Source of the DNA: Salipiger mucosus DSM 16094
GTDB taxonomy: Bacteria > Pseudomonadota > Alphaproteobacteria > Rhodobacterales > Rhodobacteraceae
Length of the DNA stretch: 64,000 bases
Assembly: GCF_000442255.1 (NCBI RefSeq)
Contig: NZ_KE557284.1
Location: 98,822-162,821 of the forward strand
Reading direction: 5' to 3'
Shown here: positions 44,397-53,724 of the stretch, in pieces
How the letters are laid out: every line of letters begins with the position of its first letter
How positions within the stretch are numbered: position 1 is the first letter of the stretch
Translations under genes and position numbers: made by a program
Notes under the pieces: model-generated
What the model was told of the DNA's origin: nothing
Seen by the model: only the letters and a program-made list of their open reading frames with translations
Database searches by the model: none

Positions 44397-45065
44397 ATGA
44401 AAGCCGCCGTCGTCACCTTTCCCGGTTCCAACTGCGACCGGGATCTCCGCATGGGCTTCGAGCAGGCGGGCCTGCAGGTCGAGATGGTCTGGCACAAGGA
44501 CACCGCGCTGCCCGAGGGCGTCGACATCGTCGGCATCCCCGGCGGCTTTTCCTTTGGCGACTACCTGCGCTGCGGCGCCATCGCCGCCAACTCGCCGATC
44601 TGCCGCGAGATCGTCCGCCACGCCGAGGCGGGCGGCTACGTGCTGGGGATCTGCAACGGCTTCCAGGTGCTGACCGAGACCGGCCTGCTGCCCGGCGCCC
44701 TGCTGCGCAATGCCAACCTCAAGTACATCTGCCGCAGCGTGCCGCTTCAGGTCGAGGAGACGCAGAGCGTCTTCACCCGCGGCTACAAGGCCGGCGAGGA
44801 GATCGTCATCCCCATCGCGCACCACGACGGCAATTATACCGCCGATGCGGCGACGCTGGACGCGCTCGAGGACGAGGGGCGCGTCGCCTTCCGCTACGGG
44901 GCCAATCCCAACGGCTCGGACCGCGACATCGCGGGCGTGCTCTCGGCCAACCGCCGGGTTCTGGGAATGATGCCGCACCCCGAGCGCGCCTGCCATGCGG
45001 CACAGGGCAACGAGGACGGTGCGCGCCTTTTCGCCCATCTGGCCGACGCCCTCGCGGAAGCCTGA
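44397..45065 (+). CDS. purQ: Phosphoribosylformylglycinamidine synthase subunit PurQ
   Basis: A 222-residue class I glutamine amidotransferase subunit that supplies ammonia to PurL. It starts [16 protein letters not shown], with the nucleophile Cys86 in GICNGFQVL and the His/Glu pair in MPHPERACH near residue 196. Complete and of the usual length. It follows the alcohol dehydrogenase gene closely and precedes the sensor kinase gene. Confidence 0.96.
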   Translation: MKAAVVTFPGSNCDRDLRMGFEQAGLQVEMVWHKDTALPEGVDIVGIPGGFSFGDYLRCGAIAANSPICREIVRHAEAGGYVLGICNGFQVLTETGLLPGALLRNANLKYICRSVPLQVEETQSVFTRGYKAGEEIVIPIAHHDGNYTADAATLDALEDEGRVAFRYGANPNGSDRDIAGVLSANRRVLGMMPHPERACHAAQGNEDGARLFAHLADALAEA

Positions 45066-45102
45066 CTTGAGCCTCAAGCGCGCCGGGCGTACCCTGCGCG
45101 CC

Positions 45103-46869
45103 ATGTCTCGGACCGAGGACACCATGGCAGACCGTGCGCGCCGCAGCGGCCCGCTCAGCTGGCGCGTGCGACTGGCACTGGGCCTGCTCATCGTGCTCGC
45201 AGTGGCGACGGTGTGGGTCACCAACCTCCTGCTCACCGACCGCTTCACCGAGACGACGCGCAACCGGGCCGAGCTGCGGCTGGCGCTCTATTCCGGCAAC
45301 ATCCTGTCCGAGCTGCGCCGCAACGCCATCGTGCCGCAGCTGCTGGCGCGTGATCCGGCGCTGATCGGAGCGCTCAACTCGGGCGATTTCAGCCAATCCT
45401 CGCAGCGGCTGATCTCCTACGTCGACGAGATCGGCGCGGCCTCGCTGATGCTGCTCGACCGCGACGGGCGCACCGTGGCCGCGACCGACCGCAACCGGCT
45501 GGGCGAGGGGCATCGCAACCAGTCGTATTTCGTGGATGCGCTGCGCTCGAACACCACGGTCTTCACCACGCAGCCGCGCGAGGCGGGGGGGTATTCCTTC
45601 ACCTACTCGCGCCGGGTCGAGAGCCAGAACAGCGCCATCGGCGTCATCGTGGTCGAGGTCGATCTCGCCAAGTTCGAGCGCGCCTGGGCCGGCATCACCG
45701 ACGCGGTGGCGGTGATGAACTCCGAGGGGACCATCGTGCTCGCGACGGAGCCGCGCTGGCGCGGGCGCACCATGGGCGAGGCGCTGACCCGCCAGCCGCC
45801 CGAGAACGCCATCGAGCGCGCGATCAAGGCCACCGCCGACTGGACGGCGCTGCCGCCCGACGCCTACCTGCGCGGCGAGGCGGTGATGCGCATCGACGGG
45901 CGGATTCCCTTCCGCGGCTGGACCATGGCGACCTTCACCACCTACGCCAGCGTGCGGGAAAAGGTGAACGCGGTGCTCGCGCTCGAGATCATGGGCTTCG
46001 CGCTGCTGGCGGCGCTGGCTTTCTACGCGCTGTCGCGCAAGACCGCGCTGCGCATGGCGCTCTTCCAGCGCGAGTCGGTCGAGCTGCGCAAGCTCAACGC
46101 CCGGCTGCATCGCGAGATCGCCGAGCGCGAGAAGGTGCAGAAGGACCTGGCCAGCGCCGAGCAGACGCTCGAGCAGAGCTCGAAGCTGGCCGCCCTCGGC
46201 GAGATGTCGGCCGCGGTCAGCCACGAGTTGAACCAGCCGCTCGCGGCGATGAAGACCTACCTCGCCGGGGCGCGCCTGCTGCTGAACCGCAACCGCCCCG
46301 ACGAGGCGCTGACCGCCTTCCACCGCATCGACGACCTGATCGAACGCATGGGCGCCATCACCCGCCAGCTCAAGAGCTATGCCCGCAAGGGGCAGGAGGC
46401 GCTGAGCCCGGTGGATCTCACCGACGCGCTGGCCTCGGCGCTGTCGATGATGGAGCCGCAGCTCAAGGCGCGCCGCGTGCGCATCACCAAGATCCTGCCG
46501 GACGAGCCCGCGCGCGTCATGGGCGACCGGATGCGGATCGAGCAGGTGCTGGTGAACCTGCTGCGCAACGCCATCGATGCCACCAAGTCCGTGCGCGACC
46601 CCGAGATCGAGATCATCCTCGCCACCGGCGAGACGGCGACGCTCAGCGTGCGCGACAACGGCCACGGGATCGAGGACCTGGATGCGCTTTTCGAGCCGTT
46701 CTACACCACAAAGCAGCCCGGCGACGGCACCGGCCTGGGCCTTGCGATCTCCTCGCAGATCGTCTCGGACCTCGGCGGGCGTCTCACGGCACGGAACGGA
46801 GCCGAGGGCGGCGCCGTTTTCGAGATGCAGCTACCCGTTCTGAACGAAAAGACCCGGGCGGCCGAATGA
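45103..46869 (+). CDS. DctB-type sensor histidine kinase
   Basis: A 588-residue kinase. A first helix (about 18-40) and a second (about 290-310) enclose a periplasmic double-Cache/PAS-like sensor, as in C4-dicarboxylate sensor DctB. A coiled-coil stalk (about 325-360, LRKLNARLHREIAEREKVQK) leads to HisKA with His374 in SHELNQPLAAMKTYL and HATPase boxes LVNLLRNAIDA, DNGHGI and GTGLGLAIS. ATG 45103 is used; ATG 45124 is an alternative. It is followed 40 bases later by the matching response regulator. The ligand is probably a carboxylate, but no dct transporter is adjacent. Confidence 0.88.
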   Translation: MSRTEDTMADRARRSGPLSWRVRLALGLLIVLAVATVWVTNLLLTDRFTETTRNRAELRLALYSGNILSELRRNAIVPQLLARDPALIGALNSGDFSQSSQRLISYVDEIGAASLMLLDRDGRTVAATDRNRLGEGHRNQSYFVDALRSNTTVFTTQPREAGGYSFTYSRRVESQNSAIGVIVVEVDLAKFERAWAGITDAVAVMNSEGTIVLATEPRWRGRTMGEALTRQPPENAIERAIKATADWTALPPDAYLRGEAVMRIDGRIPFRGWTMATFTTYASVREKVNAVLALEIMGFALLAALAFYALSRKTALRMALFQRESVELRKLNARLHREIAEREKVQKDLASAEQTLEQSSKLAALGEMSAAVSHELNQPLAAMKTYLAGARLLLNRNRPDEALTAFHRIDDLIERMGAITRQLKSYARKGQEALSPVDLTDALASALSMMEPQLKARRVRITKILPDEPARVMGDRMRIEQVLVNLLRNAIDATKSVRDPEIEIILATGETATLSVRDNGHGIEDLDALFEPFYTTKQPGDGTGLGLAISSQIVSDLGGRLTARNGAEGGAVFEMQLPVLNEKTRAAE

Positions 46870-46909
46870 GCCGGCCCGGCTTGACCCGAAGAGAAGGCGG
46901 CAGAAGCCA

Positions 46910-48244
46910 ATGACAAAAGCAATGAAGATCGCCATCGTCGACGACGAAAAGGACATGCGCCAGTCCATCAGCCAGTGGCTGGCGCTGTCGGGCTATGACA
47001 CCGAAAGCTTTTCCAGCGCCGAGGAGGCGCTTGGCGCGCTCGGCACGGACTACCCGGGAATCGTGATCTCGGACATCAAGATGCCCGGAATGGACGGCAT
47101 CCAGTTCCTCAAGAAGCTGATGGGCACCGACAGCGCGCTGCCGGTCATCATGATCACCGGCCACGGCGACGTGCCGATGGCGGTCGAGGCCATGCGCGTG
47201 GGCGCCTTCGACTTCCTCGAGAAGCCCTTCAACCCCGACCGCATGTCCGAGCTCGCCAAGAAGGCCACCAACGCGCGGCGGCTGACGCTCGACAACCGCG
47301 CGCTGCGGCGCGAGCTTTCGGACGGCGGCCAGATCATGCGCAAGCTCGTGGGCGCCTCGCCGGCGATGGAGCGGCTGCGCGAGGACGTGCTCGACCTCGG
47401 GCAGGCCGACGGCCACGTGCTGATCGACGGCGAGACCGGCACCGGCAAGACGCTGATCGCCCACGCGCTGCACGCGGTGGGCATGCGCGCCGGCAAGCGC
47501 TTCGTGCTCGTCTCCTGTGCCGCGATGGACGAGGACACGCTGATGCGCCGGCTCTTCGGCCCGATGCAGCCCGAGGACAGCCGCCTTCCGGCCATCGAGG
47601 AGGCGCGCGGCGGCACGCTGGTGCTCGAGGATGTCGAGTCGCTGTCGGATGCCTCGCAGGCGCGGCTGCTGTCGGTCATCAACGATCAGGGCACGCCGCC
47701 CGAGACGCGCATCGTCGCGATCTGCAACCTGCAGGACGAGGGCCGCACCTGCGAATCCGCGCTGCGCCCGGACCTCTACTACCGGCTCGCCTCGCTCAAG
47801 ATCACCGTGCCGCCGCTGCGCCAGCGCGGCGAGGACATCCTGACGCTCTTCACCAGCTTTTCCGAGCAATACGCCGACGAATACGGCTGCGAGGCGCCCC
47901 AGGTCAGCGCGCAGGAGGCCGCGCAGCTGCTGCAGGCGCCCTGGCCGGGCAACGTGCGCCAGCTCATCAACCTCGCGGAACGCGCGGTGCTGCAGTCGCG
48001 GCGGGGGCAGGGCACCATCGCCTCGCTGCTGATGAGCGACCACGAGGAGATGCAGCCGGTCATGACGACCGAGGGCAAGCCGCTCAAGGAATACGTCGAG
48101 GCCTTCGAGCGCATGCTCATCGACAACACCATGCGCCGCCACAAGGGCTCGATCTCGGCGGTGATGGACGAGCTCTGCCTGCCGCGCCGGACCCTGAACG
48201 AGAAGATGGCCAAGTACGGCCTGCAGCGCTCGGACTACCTCTGA
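46910..48244 (+). CDS. DctD-type response regulator lacking the GAFTGA loop
   Basis: A 444-residue NtrC-family regulator: receiver domain (about 6-120) with phospho-acceptor Asp55 in VISDIKMPG, AAA+ domain (about 145-375) with Walker A GETGTGKT and Walker B-like GGTLVLEDVESL, and a C-terminal Fis-type helix-turn-helix (AVMDELCLPRRTLNEKMAKYG). Between the walker motifs, where sigma-54 activators have FGHxxGAFTGA, the sequence is LFGPMQPEDSRLPAIEEARG, so the sigma-54 contact loop is absent. It is paired with the kinase upstream. It may regulate without sigma-54, as Rhodobacter NtrC does. Confidence 0.87.
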   Translation: MTKAMKIAIVDDEKDMRQSISQWLALSGYDTESFSSAEEALGALGTDYPGIVISDIKMPGMDGIQFLKKLMGTDSALPVIMITGHGDVPMAVEAMRVGAFDFLEKPFNPDRMSELAKKATNARRLTLDNRALRRELSDGGQIMRKLVGASPAMERLREDVLDLGQADGHVLIDGETGTGKTLIAHALHAVGMRAGKRFVLVSCAAMDEDTLMRRLFGPMQPEDSRLPAIEEARGGTLVLEDVESLSDASQARLLSVINDQGTPPETRIVAICNLQDEGRTCESALRPDLYYRLASLKITVPPLRQRGEDILTLFTSFSEQYADEYGCEAPQVSAQEAAQLLQAPWPGNVRQLINLAERAVLQSRRGQGTIASLLMSDHEEMQPVMTTEGKPLKEYVEAFERMLIDNTMRRHKGSISAVMDELCLPRRTLNEKMAKYGLQRSDYL

Positions 48245-48263
48245 GCGCCACCCGCCGGACATG

Positions 48264-48291
48264 AAAAAAGGGCGCGGGAAACCCCGCGCCC
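48264..48291 (-). terminator. Intrinsic terminator of the DUF1127 gene
   Basis: GGGCGCGGG (48270-48278) and CCCGCGCCC (48283-48291) form a 9-base stem; on the minus strand it is followed by six T (48269-48264). It lies 24 bases after the DUF1127 stop. It also sits just past the convergent response regulator gene. Confidence 0.85.
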
Positions 48292-48314
48292 CAGAACTCC
48301 GGCAGGTCCGGGGA

Positions 48315-48542
48315 TCAGCCCTGCCAGAACATCCTGCGTGCCTCCTTGAGCGCCGCGTCGCGTTCCAGCCCGACGTCGCGCAGGAGATGATCGTCGAGCT
48401 TCACCAGGGCGCGCCGGGTTCGGCTGCGCTCGGACCACCTGGCCAGCACCACCGCGAGACGCAGCGCGATATCGGCCGTCAGCGGCAGCGGATGCTGCGT
48501 GCCGAGATAGGCGAGATGCGGGGCGTGGGCGGTCTGTGCCAT
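48315..48542 (-). CDS. DUF1127 (YjiS-like) small protein
   Basis: A 75-residue protein starting MAQTAHAPHLAYLG. The C-terminal DUF1127 motif, RRALVKLDDHLLRDVGLERD, is intact. Short Arg-rich DUF1127 proteins in alphaproteobacteria have been tied to RNA handling and phosphate or stress physiology; the role of this one is unknown. It is divergent from the MocR-type regulator and the shared promoter holds its likely operators. Confidence 0.88.
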   Translation of the reverse strand: MAQTAHAPHLAYLGTQHPLPLTADIALRLAVVLARWSERSRTRRALVKLDDHLLRDVGLERDAALKEARRMFWQG

Positions 48543-48560
48543 GGTGTGGTCTCCTTCTGG

Positions 48561-48650
48561 ATTGTATCGACACAATTATCTTGATCGCATGCGATATTTG
48601 GTACATTGTGTTGGTATGTCCGTCGAGGGAAACATTGTAACCGATACAAT
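48561..48650. promoter_or_regulatory. Repeated ATTGT-ACAAT dyads between DUF1127 and MocR genes
   Basis: ATTGTATCGACACAAT (48561-48576) and ATTGTAACCGATACAAT (48634-48650) share ATTGT and ACAAT half-sites. The second overlaps the 5' end of the regulator gene. Two similarly arranged sites are expected for a dimeric MocR regulator that controls itself and the divergent DUF1127 gene. Confidence 0.55.
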
Positions 48651-50050
48651 ATCGGCGCTCTTCGCCGCGCAGGCCAACGGGCCCAAGTACCGCGGCCTGG
48701 CTGACGCGCTGCGCGAAGGCATCTCCGAGGGCGGGCTGCCGCCGGGCACCCGTCTGCCGCCGGTGCGCGAGCTGGGCTGGCACCTGGCCATGACGCCGGG
48801 CACCGTGTCGCGGGCCTACACGATCCTCACCGACGAGGGCCTGCTCGAGGCCGAGGTGGGGCGCGGCACCTTCGTGCGCGACACGGCGCCCCCGCCGCCG
48901 CCCGCACCGCTGCTCGAGACCCGGACACTGGCCGACCGCACGCCCGAGGGCGCGCCGGTGGTCAACCTCTTCACCGGCCGGTTGCCGGACTGCGGCCAAC
49001 TCGCGCTGATCCAGCAGGCCTTCGCCCGGCTCGCCACGGCGCCTCAGCCGGGGCTGCTCGACTATCCCAGCCGCGAGACCTTCCGACCCGCGCGCGAAGC
49101 GGTGGTGCACTGGCTCGAAAGCGTGCCCATGGGCAATTTCGGGCACGAGGATATCGTCATGGCCCACGGCGGGCAGAGCGCGATCTCGCTGGTGATGCAG
49201 GCGGTGCTGACCGGGCGCCGGCCCGTCGTGCTGGTCGAGGAGCTCTGCTACCCGGGCTTCCGCCGCGCGGCCGAGATCCTGCGCGCCGAGGTCGTGCCCG
49301 TGCCGATGGACGAGCAGGGCCTGCGCCCCGACGCGCTGGCCGACCTCGCGCGCCGGCACGAGGCGCAGATGCTCTGCACCTCGCCCGCGCTGCACAATCC
49401 CACCACCGTCGTCACGCCGACCGAGCGTCGGCGCGAGATCGCCGACGTCGCCCGCGCGCAGGGCTTCCAGGTGCTCGAAGACGACTGCACCCGCCTCGGC
49501 GATACCCGCAGCGAGACCTACCGCGCACTGCTGCCCGAGCAGGGGTGGTTCGTCTCGTCGATCTCCAAGATCCTCAGCCCGGGCCTGCGCATCGGTTTCG
49601 CCGTGGCGCCCATGACCCGGCGCGGCGAGCTGCGGCGGGTCGCGGAATACGGCGCGGGCAAGCTGGCCCAGCCGCTCGCGCAGATCGCGGCCGACCTGCT
49701 GTCGCGCCCCGAGACGCGCGACGTCGCCGCCGCCGTGCGGGAGCGCAACGCGGAATACGTCCGCGCGACGGTCAATGTCCTCGGCGTCCACGAGCTGCGC
49801 TGGCACGAGGACGCGGGCTTTGCCTGGATGCGCCTGCCCGCGGGCTGGCGCCCGGCCGCCTTCTGCCGCGCCGCCGAGGCCCAGGGCGTGTACATCCGCG
49901 CGGCCGAGGAGTTCGCGCCGCGCGACCATGTCGTGCCCCCGGCGGGTGCGGCTGGGTATCAACCTGCAGATCCCGCTCGCCGAGTTCGAGGGCGCGCTCG
50001 GCCGTTTGCGCGACCTGCTCGACGAGCCGCCGGAGCAGATTCTGGTCTGA
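48616..50050 (+). pseudogene. MocR-family (GntR-aminotransferase) regulator with 3' frameshift
   Basis: The N-terminal GntR winged helix (about 15-80: YRGLADALREGISEG, TPGTVSRAYTILTDEGLLE) is followed by a type I aminotransferase-like domain with the PLP lysine in SSISKILSPGLRIGF. The main frame runs past the expected end, while the expected C-terminus VRLGINLQIPLAEFEGALG to DEPPEQILV lies in the next frame and stops at 50050. The switch falls at a run of five C (49936-49940); four C would give an intact protein of about 477 residues. It may be a true mutation or a sequencing error. The affected tail is about 40 residues, so partial function is possible. Confidence 0.7.
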
Positions 50051-50118
50051 CATTGGGGTATATAGTTACCGTAATTTCAGGCCATTGATATTGCTTGATT
50101 AATCTCCGGTTCCGCGTC

Positions 50119-50146
50119 TTGACTGAAACGCCGCGATGCTTATAAC
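50119..50146 (+). promoter_or_regulatory. Sigma-70 promoter of rplM-rpsI
   Basis: TTGACT (50119-50124) and TATAAC (50141-50146) are separated by 16 bases, close to the housekeeping consensus. Transcription should start near 50153, leaving a leader of about 55 bases before rplM. Confidence 0.75.
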
Positions 50147-50162
50147 CCGCCCATCGGAATGC

Positions 50163-50184
50163 GGCCCCCTCTGCGGGGGCCTTT
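50163..50184 (+). promoter_or_regulatory. Leader hairpin upstream of rplM
   Basis: GGCCCCC (50163-50169) pairs with GGGGGCC (50175-50181), followed by TTTC. It begins about 10 bases after the predicted transcription start, so it is in the leader. It may be an attenuator, a stabilising 5' stem, or the end signal of the upstream MocR gene. Confidence 0.5.
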
Positions 50185-50207
50185 CAGACTCACAAGGGCA
50201 ACCCACG

Positions 50208-50666
50208 ATGAAAACCTATTCTGCGACTCCGGCAGACATCGACAAGAAATGGATCGTGATCGATGCCGAGGGCATCGTTCTCGGCCGTCTCGCCTCGATC
50301 GTCGCCACGCGTCTGCGCGGCAAGCACAAGCCGTCCTTCACCCCCCACATGGACATGGGCGACAACGTCATCGTCATCAACGCCGACAAGGTCCAGCTGA
50401 CCGGCAAGAAGCGTGACGAGCACTTCTACTGGCACACCGGCCACCCCGGCGGGATCAAGTCGCGCACCAAGGAGCAGATCCTCGAGGGCGCACACCCTGA
50501 GCGCGTGGTCTTCCAGGCCGTCAAGCGCATGCTTCCGGGCAACCGCCTGGCGCGCCAGCAGATGACCAACCTGCGCATCTACGCCGGCGCCGAGCATCCG
50601 CACGAGGCGCAATCGCCCGAAGTGCTGGACGTCAAGACGATGAACAAGAAGAACACCCGGGTGTAA
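50208..50666 (+). CDS. rplM: Ribosomal protein uL13
   Basis: A 152-residue large-subunit protein, full length. Family segments include [49 protein letters not shown] and [21 protein letters not shown]. The stop is separated by only two bases from rpsI, the standard rplM-rpsI operon. Expression should be driven by the promoter at 50119-50146. Confidence 0.97.
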   Translation: MKTYSATPADIDKKWIVIDAEGIVLGRLASIVATRLRGKHKPSFTPHMDMGDNVIVINADKVQLTGKKRDEHFYWHTGHPGGIKSRTKEQILEGAHPERVVFQAVKRMLPGNRLARQQMTNLRIYAGAEHPHEAQSPEVLDVKTMNKKNTRV

Positions 50667-50668
50667 TC

Positions 50669-51163
50669 ATGGCCGAACAAGTGAATTCCCTCGACGACCT
50701 CGCGAAGGCCGTCACCGACGACATGGTTGCCGGCACCGAGGCCGAGGAAACCCCGCGCGAGCCCGTCCGCGACGAGCTGGGCCGCTCCTATGCCACCGGC
50801 CGCCGCAAGGACGCGACCGCCCGCGTGTGGATCAAGCCCGGCTCGGGCAAGGTCACCGTGAACGGCAAGGAGATGAACACCTACTTCGCCCGTCCGGTGC
50901 TGCAGATGATCCTGCGCCAGCCGTTCCACGTGGCCGGTGTCGAAGACCAGTTCGACGTCTATGCCACCGTCAAGGGCGGCGGCCTCTCGGGCCAGGCCGG
51001 TGCGGTCAAGCACGGCATCAGCCGCGCGCTGCAACTCTACGATCCCTCGCTGCGCGGCGCGCTCAAGGCCGCAGGCTTCCTGACCCGCGACAGCCGCGTG
51101 GTCGAGCGCAAGAAGTTCGGCCGTCGCAAGGCACGCCGCAGCTTCCAGTTCTCGAAGCGCTGA
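50669..51163 (+). CDS. rpsI: Ribosomal protein uS9
   Basis: A 164-residue small-subunit protein. After an acidic N-terminal extension of about 35 residues typical of alphaproteobacteria, the S9 core reads [20 protein letters not shown] and [20 protein letters not shown]. The basic C-terminal tail [16 protein letters not shown], which reaches the P-site tRNA, is complete. Confidence 0.97.
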   Translation: MAEQVNSLDDLAKAVTDDMVAGTEAEETPREPVRDELGRSYATGRRKDATARVWIKPGSGKVTVNGKEMNTYFARPVLQMILRQPFHVAGVEDQFDVYATVKGGGLSGQAGAVKHGISRALQLYDPSLRGALKAAGFLTRDSRVVERKKFGRRKARRSFQFSKR

Positions 51164-51186
51164 TCCCTCGCGATCCGCAAGGATCC

Positions 51187-51215
51187 AGAGGCCGCCCGCC
51201 CGGGCGGCCTCTTTT
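51187..51215 (+). terminator. Terminator of rplM-rpsI
   Basis: A perfect 12-base stem (51187-51198 with 51201-51212, arms beginning AGAGGCCGCCCG) has a very short loop and is followed by TTTTCG. It lies 24 bases after the rpsI stop and before the convergent sulfotransferase gene. Confidence 0.88.
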
Positions 51216-51224
51216 CGTTGCGGC

Positions 51225-52070
51225 TCAGCCCAGGAGCCGGGCGTGCGGCCAGAGCTGGCGCGCTTCGGGAAAACGGGCCGTGACCGCGGCGTAGTCGCTT
51301 TCGAAATGGGGAAAGACCCGGCGCGCCAGGTCTTCGGGCAGCGCGGCCCGGTCGCCCGCCGCGTTGACGCGCGCGCCGCCGGCCGCGGGGCGGGCGGGCA
51401 CGCCTGCGAAACCCGAGAAGGCGGTGATCGTCTCGGACGTGAAGAGCGTCTCGTAAAGCGTTGCGAAGAGGTCATTTTCCGGGAAAACAGCCTCGAGTGT
51501 CTCCAGCGTGTCGGCATAGGGCACATCGCCCGGTCCTTCGCCTCCGAAGCGCGCGACAAAGGCCTCCGCGTCGCTCTGGCTCTCCGGGAGCCGCCCCTTT
51601 CGCCGGTCCATCTTGAGCGCCGACCAGGCCCGCTCGATCGGATCGCGCATGGTAAAGACGGCGCGCGTGCGGATGCCGTCCCGGCCGAAGGTGTCCCGCA
51701 ACCGCGCGAAGGTCTCGGCCGAGAGCCCGGCATAGCCCGGCGAGACGTCGCCTGTCAGGTGCACGCCGGGCCGGCGCAGCAGCTTGCGGAAATAATCGAA
51801 GTAGCGGTCGGGATGCGTCTGCATCTCCCAGCGCAGCATGTTGCCGCGGATCGGCAGGCGCAGCGGCCGTGCCAGCGCGTATTCCAGCCGGAGAAGTGCC
51901 GAGGGCGCGATCCGGTAACGCGCGTTCGCGGGCAGGGTGATCGCGTCCCAGACCTGCATCTCGCCCAGCCGCCCCATGTCGGTGCCCGGCGACTCGCCCA
52001 GGTAGTGGCGGATCCACGTGGTGCCAGACTTGGCGGCACCGGGACATAGCAGAAAGGTCTTTTCGGTCAT
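51225..52070 (-). CDS. Sulfotransferase
   Basis: A 281-residue PAPS-dependent sulfotransferase. The 5'-phosphosulfate loop is CPGAAKSGTTWIRHYLG at about 9-25 and the 3'-phosphate region is TRAVFTMRDPIERAWSALKM. The acceptor is unknown; a surface polysaccharide, lipid or small molecule is possible. The start at 52070 gives the conventional N-terminus; an upstream extension of 35 residues is not family-like. It is not obviously in an operon. Confidence 0.85.
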   Translation of the reverse strand: MTEKTFLLCPGAAKSGTTWIRHYLGESPGTDMGRLGEMQVWDAITLPANARYRIAPSALLRLEYALARPLRLPIRGNMLRWEMQTHPDRYFDYFRKLLRRPGVHLTGDVSPGYAGLSAETFARLRDTFGRDGIRTRAVFTMRDPIERAWSALKMDRRKGRLPESQSDAEAFVARFGGEGPGDVPYADTLETLEAVFPENDLFATLYETLFTSETITAFSGFAGVPARPAAGGARVNAAGDRAALPEDLARRVFPHFESDYAAVTARFPEARQLWPHARLLG

Positions 52071-52192
52071 GGGATCTGGGTCGCGCAGCTGCCTGTCTTC
52101 AGTGTCTGGCAGGTTTCGGCGCCCGGCGGAAGTCCCCGGCGCGCCGTCCGGGACCCTCGGGGCGGTTTCCAGCACCGGTGCCGGGATCGGGC

Positions 52193-52810
52193 TCAGCTGT
52201 CGGGTGCGATGAGGCCCAGCCCGCGCAGGTAGATGCCGATGCCGGTTTCCAGCAGGTCCTCGGGCGGGAAAGGCGAGCGTGTGCCCGGCGAGTTGCGGGC
52301 GTAAAGCTCGACCACCCCGTGCGACATCGCCCAGATGTGGGCCGAGACCATGGAGGCCGGAGGGCGCTTTTCCGGTGCGATGTGCTGCGACAGGTCCGCC
52401 GCGGCCTGCTCCTGCACGCCGCGCGCCCGCGCCGAAACGGCGGCGAGCTCGGGCGAATGGTTGACCGAGATGCCGCTCTCGAACATCGCGATATAGTGGC
52501 CGGGATGCTTGCGCGCGAAGGCGAGATAGGCACGGCCGGTCGCCGCGAAGGCCGCCATCGCGGAAGGCTGGCCGCTGTCGTAGGCGTATTGCATGAGGTC
52601 GGCGAAGATCTCGTAGCCCTGCCGCGCCGCCTCGGCGATGAGGTCCTCGCGCCCCGCGAAATGGCGGTAGACGGCCGCCGGGGTCACGCCCGCCTGCTTG
52701 GCCGCCTCCGACAGGGTGAACCCCATCGGGCCCTTTTCCTCGATCAGCTTGAGCGCCGCGTCGACCAGGGCCTGCCGCAGGTTGCCGTGGTGATAGCCGC
52801 GTTTACGCAT
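52193..52810 (-). CDS. TetR-family transcriptional regulator
   Basis: A 205-residue regulator beginning [20 protein letters not shown], with the TetR helix-turn-helix ending [20 protein letters not shown] at about residue 60 and a WHG/TetR_C-type ligand domain after it. ATG 52810 overlaps the end of ppk2 by eight bases, so the regulator is translationally coupled to the kinase gene. It may control ppk2 or act elsewhere. Confidence 0.88.
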   Translation of the reverse strand: MRKRGYHHGNLRQALVDAALKLIEEKGPMGFTLSEAAKQAGVTPAAVYRHFAGREDLIAEAARQGYEIFADLMQYAYDSGQPSAMAAFAATGRAYLAFARKHPGHYIAMFESGISVNHSPELAAVSARARGVQEQAAADLSQHIAPEKRPPASMVSAHIWAMSHGVVELYARNSPGTRSPFPPEDLLETGIGIYLRGLGLIAPDS

Positions 52811-53672
52811 CCCAGATCTCGGGGCCACCGGAGATCTCCGGATCGGGCGTGCCCACGACCTTCTCGGACTTGCCGGTGTAGTCGATGCCGTTCAGCACGT
52901 GGCGGATCGCGGCGAGCCGCGCGCGCTTCTTGTCGTCCGAGCGGATGACCGTCCAGGGCGCCTCGGGCGTGTGGCTGCGCGCCAGCGTCTCGCGGATGGC
53001 CGCGCTGTAGGCCTCCCAGCGGTGCAGCCCCTCGACGTCGATGCGGCTCAGCTTCCACTGCTTGAGCGGGTCCGTCTCGCGCTTGAGAAAGCGCCTCAGC
53101 TGCTCGGCCCGACCGACGTTGAGCCAGAACTTGAAGAGCAGGATGCCCTCGTCGACGAGCATGCGCTCGAACTCGGGCACCTGGGCGAAGAAGTGCTCGC
53201 GCTGCGCCTCGGTGCAGAAGCCGAAGACATGCTCGACCACGCCCCGGTTGTACCAGGAGCGGTCGTAGAAGACGATCTCGCCGCCCGCGGGCAGGTGGTC
53301 GATGTAGCGCTGGAAATACCACTGCGTCTTCTCGGTGTCCGAGGGCGTGCCCAGGGCCACCACCCGCGCGCCGCGCGGGTTCAGGTTCTCGCGGAACCGC
53401 TTGATCGTGCCGCCCTTTCCGGCGGCGTCGCGGCCCTCGAAGATGCAGGCGATGCGCGCGCCGGTCTCCTTGGCCCAGGCCTGCATCTTGACCAGCTCGA
53501 TCTGCAGCGCCTCGATGTCCTTCTCGTAGCGCTTCTTCTTCAGCTCCTCGGAATAGGGATAGCTGTGCGACAGGATCTCGTCCTTGTCGGCGCGCTTGAG
53601 GGTCTTGCGGATGTCATCGGGGGCGTCGTGCTCGAAGAAGGTGCTGATCGCGCCGTCGAAGGGAAGGGTCAA
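52803..53672 (-). CDS. ppk2: Polyphosphate kinase 2
   Basis: A 289-residue PPK2 enzyme, which moves phosphate between polyphosphate and nucleotides. The P-loop is [16 protein letters not shown], the lid/Walker B segment is [20 protein letters not shown] and [12 protein letters not shown] follows. The start is a TTG at 53670-53672 and gives the usual N-terminus [19 protein letters not shown]. Its 3' end overlaps a TetR gene. Class (ADP- or GDP-preferring, class I) cannot be fixed from the sequence alone. Confidence 0.94.
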   Translation of the reverse strand: MTLPFDGAISTFFEHDAPDDIRKTLKRADKDEILSHSYPYSEELKKKRYEKDIEALQIELVKMQAWAKETGARIACIFEGRDAAGKGGTIKRFRENLNPRGARVVALGTPSDTEKTQWYFQRYIDHLPAGGEIVFYDRSWYNRGVVEHVFGFCTEAQREHFFAQVPEFERMLVDEGILLFKFWLNVGRAEQLRRFLKRETDPLKQWKLSRIDVEGLHRWEAYSAAIRETLARSHTPEAPWTVIRSDDKKRARLAAIRHVLNGIDYTGKSEKVVGTPDPEISGGPEIWDA

Positions 53673-53724
53673 GGGCGTGGTCCCGTCGCGTTGAGTGTCG
53701 CGGCACTATGGGATGTTAAGGGGC

